Part shown: in pieces, positions 1 through 8,726 of the stretch
How the letters are laid out: each line of letters starts with the position of its first letter
Position numbering within the stretch: position 1 is the stretch's first letter
From: Bdellovibrionales bacterium GWA2_49_15
Lineage (GTDB): Bacteria > Bdellovibrionota > Bacteriovoracia > Bacteriovoracales > Bacteriovoracaceae
Length of the DNA: 64,000 bases
Reading direction: 5' to 3'
NCBI GenBank assembly: GCA_001769855.1
Contig: MEPP01000001.1
Location: forward strand, 350,982 to 414,981
Position numbers and translations under genes: made by a program
The notes under the pieces: model-generated
What the model was told of the DNA's origin: nothing
The model's database searches: none
Seen by the model: only the letters and a program-made list of their open reading frames with translations

Positions 1-65
1 GTGAGCGGGCCGAACAAAAATAATTCTTACTTTAAAAAGAAAATTCTTACACAGTTTCCCTTCCC

Positions 66-126
66 GAAAGGTGCCAGGTCCATTTTGTTATCTCTATTCG
101 TTAATGAAATGGACCTAGCACCTTTC
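66..126. repeat. REP-like long inverted repeat
   Basis: Two 20-base arms at 66-85 and 107-126 are reverse complements with one mismatch, separated by a 21-base AT-rich loop. Each arm carries the core AGGTGCYAGGTCCATTT. A further partial copy in the opposite sense (CCTGGCACCTGG) lies at 140-151, inside the 3' end of the adjacent minus-strand gene, whose stop codon sits in the right arm. Hairpins built on GGTGCCAGG-type cores belong to the REP/REPIN class of repeats in many bacteria; that assignment is from memory. The hairpin could also help end transcription of the minus-strand gene. Confidence 0.6.
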
Positions 127-802
127 AGCGGACAAGGCTCCTGGCACCTGGCCCAAGCAGCAGATAGAGCTCCCGAAGCTCAGCGGGTGGCGGGGAATCT
201 TGGCCCAAGATTTTGTAGTGCCGCTGAAACTCCCGCACATATTCGCGCCGAAGTTCCCAGGCGGTCTTATAAAGTTCGCGATCGCCACACTTTTTGGCGA
301 TCTTTAACTCATCCGAATAAGCGCTGATCTCAGAGGCCGCCTCAATAAACTCCGTCACCGTGTCTCGGTTCTTGCCGCTTTCATAAACCTTGGCCTTCCA
401 AATTGCCCAGTCGACTTTATCACCCGCCACTCCATGCCGATGCCCTAGCTGAATGGCGTGCCGGAGCTCATGCAGCAAAGTGACTGGCCCCGCTTCCCGA
501 TCCAGAATTATCAGGGCCGGAGTGGTGTACTCATCAAACCATCCCACAATCTCATCGCTGGCGGACACCGGCATTCGCGCCGGATGAAAAGGTAGCTGGC
601 GCACCCGCCGGGACACGTTGGGAACCCACTCAATTTTGCTGCCCAGCTTGTGCGCCAAGGCCTTAAGCTCAGAGTAAGGCGGAAGCTGCTCCACCTTTTC
701 CTGCCCACTCACGCTCAGCCATTTGCAATCCGCCAAATCCAACTCCGAGGCCTGCGCCAAGAGTGGAAACAAGAACAGAATTTTAAGTAAAAAAGATGCC
801 AT
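125..802 (-). CDS. Secreted zinc-metallopeptidase-like protein
   Basis: A 225-residue protein with a hydrophobic N-terminus ending near LLAQASE, which looks like a signal peptide, so it probably acts in the periplasm or outside the cell. The middle contains HELRHAIQLGHRHG, an HExxH zinc-protease motif followed by a third histidine at the spacing metzincins use, although the usual metzincin glycine between them is replaced by Gln. The preceding residues are hydrophobic (TLL), as is usual in the active-site helix. I do not recognise a named family and substrates are unknown. The gene stands alone, reading toward the window edge, and its last codons lie in a REP-like repeat. The start has only a weak ribosome-binding site. 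Confidence 0.6.
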   Translation of the reverse strand: MASFLLKILFLFPLLAQASELDLADCKWLSVSGQEKVEQLPPYSELKALAHKLGSKIEWVPNVSRRVRQLPFHPARMPVSASDEIVGWFDEYTTPALIILDREAGPVTLLHELRHAIQLGHRHGVAGDKVDWAIWKAKVYESGKNRDTVTEFIEAASEISAYSDELKIAKKCGDRELYKTAWELRREYVREFQRHYKILGQDSPPPAELRELYLLLGPGARSLVR

Positions 803-960
803 GTCCTGTGGCTACCAAGGCCACGCCAAACTTTCAAAAGAAATCTCCCAGAAAGGTAATAAAATCACACCCTCCCATACCCTATAAAAAGCACCCACCC
901 GATTGAGCCCGATGCCTCTTTCTGGCAACATAAGGACTTCACCTGCAATGATGAGGCGCC

Positions 961-2775
961 ATGTTCTTAAAGTCCTGTTATTCCCTACTTTTGGCATTCA
1001 TGCTGATGGGTGCGACGGTGCCTTCTTTGGGCGCAACCGATGCCCAGACCACCGTGCAGGCACTGGAATCCTCCGCCGCGTGGAAGAAGTTAAATTCCCA
1101 CACCAAGGCCATTCAAAATAATATCCTGATTCACCTGATCACCAAAAGCATCAGCAATATCGAAAGCTGGGGCGTTGATTCAGTGGAGCTGGGAATCAGT
1201 GACGGGCTGATCGCCAAGGTCATCTTTACCGTCAATCGTTCGGTGGAAAAAAATGACAACTCCACCGGGCCGGCGGATAAATTTCTGGTGCGCGACACTT
1301 TAAAAATCGGCATGCGCCTCGGCTTTGGCTACGTCGTCTCGGGGGATGTGGCCTTGATCCGCCAGTACTCCCTGATCTACCCGGTGGCCACCAAGCGCGA
1401 GGGGGCCTTTCACAACAAATTTATCGCCAACCTCTTTCTCCCCTATCACGTGGCCAAAAATAAGCTCCCTCCCAAATACGTTCTTCTGATCGAGGACTCT
1501 CTGGAGGGCCGCGGGCGCGTGAATATTGGAGGTCTCATCAACTTCCCGGTGGGGCTCGATACCCGGCTTTCCGCCATCCATCTCCACCGCACCTTTTACG
1601 ATGCCAAAGACAGCGACTCCATGTTGATTTTCGACGATCAGTCCCGCTCCACCAAAGTGGCCACCGAGCTCTACGCCGGCCTTTCGAGTATCAATCTCCC
1701 GATGTTTAACGGCTCGCTGGAAAGCGGCGAACTCAATCGTCAGTATGTGCGAATTCCCCGCACCGTCTTGGACAAGAACACCGCCGCCGCCGATTCAATC
1801 TCGCTCGGCATGTGGGAAAATAACCTGGCGGGCATTAAAAAATTCGGAACTCTGCGCCTGCTGGATGATACCTTTATCGAAAAATATTATCGCTACACCA
1901 TCTTCGGCCTGGCCTACGTGGAGGCCAGAAATCGCGAGGATCACTTCACTGAAACCATTCCCGTTCCCGGCCAACCTGACCCTGGCGTCTACGAGCACTA
2001 CCAGCTCTACCACGACAAAACCGCCAAGTGGATGTGGCCGACCTCAGGTGAGAAAAAATATAAAAACGTGGTGCTGACTGGTGAGCCGGAAACCACCGGA
2101 GAGATCAAGCGCGCGAGTATGCTGGTCTCCTTTCGCATCCAGGACCTCAAAACCAATCAGCGGGAAATCGGGCCGGGCTATCTGCATATGATCGACACCA
2201 TCACCCGTGAGAAAAATTTTTTGAACTTTGAATATCTGGGAAAGAACGGCCACTGGGGTACCACCAACTTAAAATTTGATGTCTATTTTTCCGAGCACAA
2301 TTTGAAACGCCTGCAAACCGTTTCCAGCGAGGAAATTTGGAAGCATGTGGCGCTGGTCACCGCTCAACCAAAAATGGCAAACTTGGAAGGACGGCGAGTC
2401 CTGCGAAAAGATCTGTGGAAAAATCGACATCTTCTGCGTGTCGCCCAGAATGTGCGCGCCTTTCTGAAATCGCTGGCGAAGTACCAGCATAAACCCAAGG
2501 CGGTGGAACAGCTACGGGCCTTGTCGAATGCCATTAAAGAGATCACCTACCTCTCGGAATCGGCCTATAGTCCCTACGGGCTGGCGGCGTTAGTCGAGAT
2601 TCTGGGCAAGGATACCGTCTACTTTTTCGCTCACTTTAGTATTCCCGATGATTATTTAAAAGAACTCACCACCGAGACGGTGCTCGAGCGCGTGCGCGGG
2701 CCTAAGCCGGGTGCCAATGATGTCTTTCATCCCTTCGTGTTCAATAATGCTCACCAGATTTATTATTTTTTCTAA
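961..2775 (+). CDS. Secreted protein of unknown function, 604 aa
   Basis: The N-terminus (MFLKSCYSLLLAFMLMGATV) followed by a small-residue stretch (SLGATDAQ) is a typical signal peptide, so the mature protein is periplasmic or surface-exposed. The rest is a mixed, soluble, beta-rich sequence with no motif I can place. The C-terminal third (from about residue 470) is helical, and the last residues are aromatic-rich (YYFF). The ATG at 961 is preceded by GAGG at close spacing. It lies upstream of lexA in the same direction, but lexA has its own promoter, so co-transcription is not needed. The function is unknown. Confidence 0.7.
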   Translation: MFLKSCYSLLLAFMLMGATVPSLGATDAQTTVQALESSAAWKKLNSHTKAIQNNILIHLITKSISNIESWGVDSVELGISDGLIAKVIFTVNRSVEKNDNSTGPADKFLVRDTLKIGMRLGFGYVVSGDVALIRQYSLIYPVATKREGAFHNKFIANLFLPYHVAKNKLPPKYVLLIEDSLEGRGRVNIGGLINFPVGLDTRLSAIHLHRTFYDAKDSDSMLIFDDQSRSTKVATELYAGLSSINLPMFNGSLESGELNRQYVRIPRTVLDKNTAAADSISLGMWENNLAGIKKFGTLRLLDDTFIEKYYRYTIFGLAYVEARNREDHFTETIPVPGQPDPGVYEHYQLYHDKTAKWMWPTSGEKKYKNVVLTGEPETTGEIKRASMLVSFRIQDLKTNQREIGPGYLHMIDTITREKNFLNFEYLGKNGHWGTTNLKFDVYFSEHNLKRLQTVSSEEIWKHVALVTAQPKMANLEGRRVLRKDLWKNRHLLRVAQNVRAFLKSLAKYQHKPKAVEQLRALSNAIKEITYLSESAYSPYGLAALVEILGKDTVYFFAHFSIPDDYLKELTTETVLERVRGPKPGANDVFHPFVFNNAHQIYYFF

Positions 2776-2781
2776 GACCCC

Positions 2782-2811
2782 TTGACTTACGCATAACTTA
2801 CGCTCTATACT
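2782..2811 (+). promoter_or_regulatory. lexA promoter, probably giving a leaderless mRNA
   Basis: TTGACT at 2782-2787 and TATACT at 2806-2811, separated by 18 bases, match sigma-70 type -35 and -10 elements. The -10 box ends six bases before the lexA ATG at 2818, so transcription should begin at or next to the A of the ATG. No Shine-Dalgarno sequence precedes it. This arrangement predicts a leaderless transcript. Confidence 0.6.
2785..2803 (+). promoter_or_regulatory. Direct repeat in lexA promoter spacer, candidate SOS operator
   Basis: ACTTACGC occurs at 2785-2792 and again at 2796-2803, an 11-base period (one helical turn), exactly between the -35 and -10 boxes of lexA. LexA proteins normally repress their own genes, and a TTAC-containing box has been reported for Bdellovibrio LexA, so this is a candidate autoregulatory site. 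It is a direct repeat rather than the usual palindrome, which keeps confidence moderate. Confidence 0.4.
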
Positions 2812-2817
2812 TTTGCC

Positions 2818-3492
2818 ATGGGTCTGACTAAAAAACAAATGGACGTCTACCAGTTTATCTCGGACTACCTGGAGAAAAACGGGCGTGCGCCCACCCAAAA
2901 AGAGATCAAGGATCATTTTGGACTTAAATCTTTCGGCTCGGTTCAACGCTACATCCAGTATCTTGCGAATGCAGGTCTCTTGGAAACAGATTGGAACGCC
3001 CGCTGTGGGATTAAAGTCCAAAATGCCCCCGCCCCTGAACACCATTCTCAACTCCGTTCTCAATCCCATTCTCAATCCGATGAGGAGGAGAGCGAGGGTT
3101 TTATTCCATTGCTTGGCAACGTGGCGGCGGGCAATCCTATTTTGGCCATCGAGCAGGCCGATCAAACCATTCAGGTGCCCAAGTCCCTTTTAAAAGGCCG
3201 GCACCGCTTTTACGCCCTTCGAGTCAAAGGTGACTCAATGATCGAAGATGGCATTCTCGATCGCGATGTGGCGATTGTGCGCTATCAAGAGGAGGCGCAA
3301 AATGGCCAGACCGTGGTGGCCATCGTGGATGGTGAGGCAACTCTAAAGCACTACCACAAGAGCGGGGCCAAAATCGAACTCCGCCCGGCCAATGCTCGCT
3401 ACTCTCCCATCGTCGTCGAATCCACCTCTTCCCATCATCCGCAATTTAAACTTGCCGGAATTTTGGTGGGAATTTTTCGGTCGCTTCAATGA
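2818..3492 (+). CDS. lexA: LexA SOS-response repressor
   Basis: A 224-residue LexA with the full family layout. An N-terminal winged-helix DNA-binding domain (about 1-65, including PTQKEIKDHFGLKS and GSVQRYIQYL) is followed by a linker rich in Ser/His/Gln (about 70-90) and a C-terminal S24 peptidase fold. The self-cleavage site is Ala104-Gly105 in NVAAGNP. The catalytic dyad is Ser140 (KGDSMIEDG) and Lys177 (EATLKHY). In the cell it represses DNA-damage genes until RecA-ssDNA triggers autocleavage. The stop overlaps the start of dinB by four bases (ATGA), so repressor and polymerase are translated in a coupled way. The linker is longer than in E. coli LexA. Confidence 0.95.
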   Translation: MGLTKKQMDVYQFISDYLEKNGRAPTQKEIKDHFGLKSFGSVQRYIQYLANAGLLETDWNARCGIKVQNAPAPEHHSQLRSQSHSQSDEEESEGFIPLLGNVAAGNPILAIEQADQTIQVPKSLLKGRHRFYALRVKGDSMIEDGILDRDVAIVRYQEEAQNGQTVVAIVDGEATLKHYHKSGAKIELRPANARYSPIVVESTSSHHPQFKLAGILVGIFRSLQ

Positions 3493-4613
3493 GCTCTGGT
3501 CCTATCCTTCATATGGATATGGATTGTTTTTTTGTCGCCTGCGAACTCTTAAGCCGTCCCTATCTCGCGGGCAAACCCGTCGCGGTGGGCGGACGTCCCG
3601 AAGAGCGCGGGGTGATTTCCACCGCCAGCTATGAGGCGCGACGGGCGGGCGTCCATTCCGCTCTCAGCAGTAAAATCGCCCTGCAACGATGCCCCAACCT
3701 TGTCCTGCTCAATCATAATTTTTCAAAATATGAGGCCATGTCCAATATTATTCATGAGGTCTTTGCCCAGCACGCGGAGCGGGTAAGCTCCGTTGGACTC
3801 GACGAGGCCTATTTGGATTTTTCCCATCTGAGTTTTGAAGAGGCCACCACCGTGGCACAAAATATCAAACTCCAGATTTTTCAAAAGACCCGTCTGGTGG
3901 CCTCGGCCGGACTGGCCCCCAATCCCTATTTGGCCAAAATTGCGTCCGATTGGAAAAAGCCCAATGGTTTTTTTGTACTCCATCCTCACGAGGTGGAAAA
4001 GTTTGTCGAGCAGCTTCCGGTGCGCACCCTGCCCGGCGTGGGTGAAGTGACCGAGGCGCGGCTCCTCAGTCTCGGGGCCAAAACAACCGGCGACCTCAGA
4101 CGCCAAGGCGAATCCTGGCTCACTCAACATTTCGGGAGATACGGGGAAGTCTTATGGGAACTTTGCCGGGGCGTCGACTCTCGGGATATTTTTACCCAAG
4201 GCGCCCGTCGTTCGCTATCCATCGAGCACACTTTCATCCAAGACCTCAAGACCGCGCCCGAATGGGAGATGGCCATTCTCGATCTTGCCCAGGATTGGAA
4301 AGAGCGGCTGGCCCAGTACCGGCTGGATTCTGAGGACCCCCGCCCGCTTAAAAATATTTTTATCAAACTCAAATTCAGCGATTTCAAATCCCACACCTTG
4401 GCCGTCCCGTTCACGGATACCATTGACTTAAACTCGACCTTTCTTAAGCTAATCCAGGAGGCCTTTTTAAAATGGCCTGGCCGGGCGGTAAGACTTCTCG
4501 GCGTCGGAGGACATTTTGTTTCCGAGGAAGTTGAGTCGGAGGATGAAGAGGAAGAAGAGCAGCAGCTCCTACTCCCATTATTATGGGGACGCGTACTCGC
4601 CGATGCCGTTTAG
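3489..4613 (+). CDS. dinB: DNA polymerase IV (Y-family translesion polymerase)
   Basis: This 374-residue error-prone polymerase copies past DNA lesions. Catalytic acids are visible at Asp10 (HMDMDCFF) and Asp105-Glu106 (GLDEAYLDFS). PLAGK-type and YEARRAGVHSAL motifs mark the fingers, and helix-hairpin-helix residues (LPGVGEVTEARL) mark the thumb. The little-finger domain follows, then an acidic stretch (about 346-357). QQLLLPLLW at 358-366 resembles a sliding-clamp binding peptide, so the polymerase should dock on DnaN. It is translationally coupled to lexA and so probably SOS-controlled. Its last 33 bases overlap the convergent lipoprotein gene. It could be called ImuB-like, but the intact active site favours DinB. 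Confidence 0.93.
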   Translation: MSSGPILHMDMDCFFVACELLSRPYLAGKPVAVGGRPEERGVISTASYEARRAGVHSALSSKIALQRCPNLVLLNHNFSKYEAMSNIIHEVFAQHAERVSSVGLDEAYLDFSHLSFEEATTVAQNIKLQIFQKTRLVASAGLAPNPYLAKIASDWKKPNGFFVLHPHEVEKFVEQLPVRTLPGVGEVTEARLLSLGAKTTGDLRRQGESWLTQHFGRYGEVLWELCRGVDSRDIFTQGARRSLSIEHTFIQDLKTAPEWEMAILDLAQDWKERLAQYRLDSEDPRPLKNIFIKLKFSDFKSHTLAVPFTDTIDLNSTFLKLIQEAFLKWPGRAVRLLGVGGHFVSEEVESEDEEEEEQQLLLPLLWGRVLADAV

Positions 4614-7600
4614 GCCATTTTGCTTATACAAAAAGATAACCGAATTCCTGGTGGGGTTATAGGTCATGGCCCTACCCACACAAATATAATTGGGAAGATT
4701 GACCACAAGCTCATTTTCAGTGCTGGTGGTAATATTGTACTTGTAGAGCTTCCCGTTGGTGGCGCAGTAGTAAAGCACGTCATTACCGGCATCATGTCTG
4801 TAGGCAAAGTTATACATGGCGCGAGGTAAGGTTTTTAACAGAGCGAGATTTCCACCAGGCGGCAAGGCATAAATAGTATTGCTGCCATAGTCGGCAATGG
4901 CCCACCGGCCGCTGAAAGAATCATAGGAATTTAAAACGAAGCGGCCATGCGTGAACGGAACGGAACATCCGGAGAGAGCAGTTCCCACCGCGCACCATAG
5001 ATCTTGATGACTACCGTTAGAGTCGTTGGCGTTGCTGCCGGCCAAATGAGACATGGTAAATGCCGCCGAGGTATCAAACATTTTGTAGTAGGTATTGTAA
5101 TGGAGGGCCCCAGTCCAAAGATGCTTGTACATCAGCACCTTGTTGGTGGTGGGGGCAAAGCCCACCAGGCTCGGTGGATATCCGGGCATCGAGATATTGG
5201 TACCGACCATTCCATTTCCCAGCGGATCATAGTAATTCGTCGCCCCGCCTCCCACCACATAATTCCACTGCCCGGTGGCGCGATTCAGTTTCGCGATGGA
5301 GGAGCCGTTGGGGGAAGAATAAATTTCTCCATTGTTATAATTAACACTCAACGATGTCCAAAAGGCTCCGGCGGAATGGATCACCATCCCGGATGTGGCC
5401 GCGACCGCATTATTGGCCGGCCCCGCTCCTCCTCCATTACCGGCCATTTTGGAGATATTGCCACCAATGGGAAACTCACGAATTTTTTTACTCTGATAAT
5501 CGAGAAAATCAATCGTCGGAGTCCCGGCATTTAACCATTGCCCCAGAAAGTCGGTGCTGCCGAGTCGAGCACTGATGGCCTTGCCCCCATCCCCGTAATC
5601 ATTACCCTGGCCTACCACGGTCACGATTTTGCCGGCCTCATCGAACATGCGAATCCGACCCATTTCCATAAAATAAATTTTGCCATTTTTGGCCACGTAA
5701 AAATCCAGGAGCTGAACAGGACAGGCGGTCGCCAACGTACCATCAGGGCAGTCGCCACCCTCGGCCCCTGTTCCGAGGATATTCGTCCAAGTCCCGTCGG
5801 CGTTGAGCCTTCGTGCAACTCCCGCAAGCTTGCCGAAAGCGTAAATGGAGTTATTCTGAAAAGTGCGAACATGGGCCGGATAACTCAGATCATAGCCAAC
5901 CACATTGGGATGAGGCCCTTCCGAAGCATATGTTTGCGGGTTGGCGCGAAAGATGTCCGTGCTGGTACAGCTAAAATATAAGGACGTAAGTTCACTGCTA
6001 CTCAAATCGAAACGAAAACCAAAAGCATAGATACCGCACAGGGAAATATCTTGCACGCCATTATTTTTCGTTCCGATTCCCGACGGTCTGATGGTGGTCA
6101 CTTCCCCGGTGCCCTTGTCATAATAGCGAACGCGATGGGCCCCCGCCGGAGTCGCCCCATAAAATGAATCGCGATCGGTAAAAATAATATCGCCATTAGG
6201 CAGAGCGATGAAGGGCATCTTGATACTCGAATAGAGTGGGGAGCCTGTGCCACCATCAGTAGGGGCCAGGGAGATGCTGACTTGCCTGGGATCGGCCACG
6301 GTATCCGCCGTATTGGCCCCTCCGCCGATAATGGTTTCGATGGTATTAGGAGTCACGTTGACATTGATTCGCCTTATTCTGCCGTAATCCATGATCAGGA
6401 CATTCTCATTTTCATCCAGCGCTATCGCGATGGGATATCTCACCGTGGCCGAGCTGACCGGGCCTCCATCGCCATTATTGGAACCTAAAGTGGTGTCCTT
6501 CTTCACCAAAACTTTTAAGAGCCCGTCGGAAGGTTTGACCACCAGGATACCGCGGTTCAAATCCCGAATATAAATAATGCCCGAGTTGGTCACCGCCATG
6601 CTGCTGCCATCGGGAAACAGAGAGCTCGGCACATTGTGAAAAAGGATGGCGGAGCTGGCGCTGCCATTGATTCCCGTATCGGTATTACCCGCAATGGTGG
6701 TGAATTTGCCGGCGTTCAAGGGCGCAATGGCCACCGAGGAAGTCAGGCCATGGGAATCTTTTGCCGTCACTCGCACTTTAAAATATGTGCCCGGAACGGC
6801 AGGGGCGGTCCATTTATAACAACCCGTGAAACCGTTATCGGCGGTGGTGCCGGCGTTGTCGGCGACACAGCCCGCTCCAGAATTATTGTTTTGATTATTG
6901 GCGATGTCGGTCCAGGTATTTTCATTGGTGGTAAATTGCAGCGAGATGGGATTGGCCGACAGCCCCTCGACATCTGTCACGCGCCACTTGATGTAAACTG
7001 TCCCACCAGCTCCGATTGCTCTCTGGGCCTCAGTGGGTGGATCACTCGGAGCATCGGTATTGGAGGCCAAGACTCCCAGAACGGAAGGTGGATTTCCAGG
7101 ATTATACTGAACACTTTCCAGGTCTCTTCCGGCGGTTCCAGCGCCTGAGTTGGTGAGACCACTGCGGCGTCCTGCCTCGTCCTTGAACCAGGCGTAGACG
7201 TTGTATAATCCCGGCGCTGTTCCGATCAGGAAGGTCGAGGTGTGGGTAAGATTTTGCGCCGGAGTTCCGATCACCGTCCAGCAGCCATCATTGGCCGGTG
7301 GCTCCAGCGTGTTATTGTAGCGCAGGCAAATATGAGTAATTTTTGTCTCCGCATCGGTGGCGGAAATCGTGTACGGGGCAGGATTATTCCCCACACTCAC
7401 CGCGCCACCATTGATAGCAAAGGACGCCGCCGTCACGGTGGGGGAAACCAGGTCTACAATGTAATTGATTACGGCAGTTTGAACTAGGCCGACTCGATCC
7501 ACCGCCGTGACAGTGATGGCATTCGTGCCCTGGACCACAGGAATACCGCTAATGGACCAGGTGCCGAGACCACTTCCCGTCCCCGAGCCACCGGTGGCGG

Positions 7601-8546
7601 CATTGCTCCAGATAATTTTTTCTAATCCACTATCGGCATCGCTGGCCGTCCCCGTCAAATCCACAGGCGCGGTGGTGGTGCTGATAAAACGCCCCGTCGC
7701 CGTCGGAGTCGCGATGCTGATGACAGGTGAAGCGTTATCGCGCCCGATTGAGATTGTGCTTAAACGCGTGTTTAAGGCCAAATCCACGCTGGTCAAGTTG
7801 ACCACGTTAGGCCCGGGATCAAGGGCGATACTCTGCGACCAAGTGGTGGTGCCCGTGGCAAGACCGTTTAAACCGGTGGTGACATTGGCCCAACGAATTT
7901 CTTTCACCGCCACGTTGTCGGTGGCCGTACCTGAGACCACGACGGAGGCGCTTTGGGTCCAATAGGCCGCCGCCACACTGTAGGGTGCATCCAGAGTCAG
8001 ATAGGGAGCGGTGCCATCGGCAAAAACAAAAAATTCTTTGGAAATGCTGTTGCCAATCTGATCTTCGGCGATAATTCGAATTTTATTCAGAGTTCCGTCC
8101 GTGAGTTTGATGGAGAAGGCCACCCATTCGCCGAAAAAAGTATCCCCGGGTTTTCGGGTGAGGGTCCAGCCACCATTTCCGGAAAACTTCAAAACCCCAT
8201 CGACCGATGTTTCCCACTTCAGACGAACGAAGCCGCTCACTCCCCCGGAAGCCGAAGCCGTGCCCTCGACCAGCCCGTAAAATAACGAGGTGGAGCTGTA
8301 AGTCTCTCCCGCATTGTGGGAGGACATGGTCATGCTCCAGGTATTACTGCGCGGCGTGAGCGGGCCTCCGAAAACTCGCCCCTCAGTGCCGCTTCCCGAT
8401 CCCGTCGCCGTGGCAGTCGCTGGCTTGTCCTCCGGAGTACAGCTCCAGAGCAGGGATAAAAATATCAAAAAAGTAAGACGTGAAAACGACGCCCAAAAAA
8501 GCGAACTCAATTGTTTGCTTAAATGCCTGAAATACTTCGTCTTCAC
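4581..8546 (-). CDS. Giant lipoprotein with Ig-like and NHL/propeller repeats
   Basis: A 1,321-residue exported protein. The N-terminus ends in a lipobox (LLWSC, Cys36) followed by a Thr/Gly/Ser-rich tether, so it should be lipid-anchored on the cell envelope. Residues of roughly 60-500 form repeated Ig/cadherin-like modules (recurring VxVSGTATDN, ITVTAVDRVG and similar beta-strand patterns). From about residue 610 onward there are NHL/SMP30-type blades (IAGNTDTGINGSAS, VVGQGNDYGDGGKA, MAGNGGGAGPANNA), a pattern of beta-propellers in surface adhesins and binding proteins. The start is GTG at 8546 with AGGAT upstream. Its stop lies inside the 3' end of dinB (33-base overlap). An adhesive or sensing role at the surface is inference. 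Confidence 0.75.
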   Translation of the reverse strand: MKTKYFRHLSKQLSSLFWASFSRLTFLIFLSLLWSCTPEDKPATATATGSGSGTEGRVFGGPLTPRSNTWSMTMSSHNAGETYSSTSLFYGLVEGTASASGGVSGFVRLKWETSVDGVLKFSGNGGWTLTRKPGDTFFGEWVAFSIKLTDGTLNKIRIIAEDQIGNSISKEFFVFADGTAPYLTLDAPYSVAAAYWTQSASVVVSGTATDNVAVKEIRWANVTTGLNGLATGTTTWSQSIALDPGPNVVNLTSVDLALNTRLSTISIGRDNASPVISIATPTATGRFISTTTAPVDLTGTASDADSGLEKIIWSNAATGGSGTGSGLGTWSISGIPVVQGTNAITVTAVDRVGLVQTAVINYIVDLVSPTVTAASFAINGGAVSVGNNPAPYTISATDAETKITHICLRYNNTLEPPANDGCWTVIGTPAQNLTHTSTFLIGTAPGLYNVYAWFKDEAGRRSGLTNSGAGTAGRDLESVQYNPGNPPSVLGVLASNTDAPSDPPTEAQRAIGAGGTVYIKWRVTDVEGLSANPISLQFTTNENTWTDIANNQNNNSGAGCVADNAGTTADNGFTGCYKWTAPAVPGTYFKVRVTAKDSHGLTSSVAIAPLNAGKFTTIAGNTDTGINGSASSAILFHNVPSSLFPDGSSMAVTNSGIIYIRDLNRGILVVKPSDGLLKVLVKKDTTLGSNNGDGGPVSSATVRYPIAIALDENENVLIMDYGRIRRINVNVTPNTIETIIGGGANTADTVADPRQVSISLAPTDGGTGSPLYSSIKMPFIALPNGDIIFTDRDSFYGATPAGAHRVRYYDKGTGEVTTIRPSGIGTKNNGVQDISLCGIYAFGFRFDLSSSELTSLYFSCTSTDIFRANPQTYASEGPHPNVVGYDLSYPAHVRTFQNNSIYAFGKLAGVARRLNADGTWTNILGTGAEGGDCPDGTLATACPVQLLDFYVAKNGKIYFMEMGRIRMFDEAGKIVTVVGQGNDYGDGGKAISARLGSTDFLGQWLNAGTPTIDFLDYQSKKIREFPIGGNISKMAGNGGGAGPANNAVAATSGMVIHSAGAFWTSLSVNYNNGEIYSSPNGSSIAKLNRATGQWNYVVGGGATNYYDPLGNGMVGTNISMPGYPPSLVGFAPTTNKVLMYKHLWTGALHYNTYYKMFDTSAAFTMSHLAGSNANDSNGSHQDLWCAVGTALSGCSVPFTHGRFVLNSYDSFSGRWAIADYGSNTIYALPPGGNLALLKTLPRAMYNFAYRHDAGNDVLYYCATNGKLYKYNITTSTENELVVNLPNYICVGRAMTYNPTRNSVIFLYKQNGLNGIGEYASP

Positions 8547-8691
8547 ACCTATATCCTAGCATTGCTCTTCGGTATTTTTTGGGAGAACCAAAACAAGAGC
8601 TAACCACCTAATTTCACTAGGCAAACAGAGTTTATAGAAGATAGAGATCGGGGAGCTAATTTTAGGGCTGCCAACTTTTTGAGGAGAAAAT

Positions 8692-8716
8692 GGGTGCCAT
8701 CCAGAAAATGGCACCC
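8692..8716 (-). terminator. Rho-independent terminator
   Basis: A nine-base perfect stem (GGGTGCCAT / ATGGCACCC) with a seven-base loop ends on the minus strand in ATTTTC. It lies about ten bases past the stop of the small secreted protein gene at 8727, as expected of an intrinsic terminator. Confidence 0.7.
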
Positions 8717-8726
8717 GATGGTCTAA

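Noticed and set aside
1..327. 108-codon plus-strand frame at the window start
   Set aside because: It crosses the REP-like repeat and lies antisense to the metallopeptidase-like gene; its sequence looks random and has no ribosome site inside the window.
2656..3165. 169-codon minus-strand frame
   Set aside because: Antisense to lexA and the end of the upstream gene; no own promoter or ribosome site.
6541..6560. GGTTCAAATCC-like T-loop sequence suggesting a tRNA
   Set aside because: It lies inside the giant lipoprotein coding region with no acceptor stem around it.
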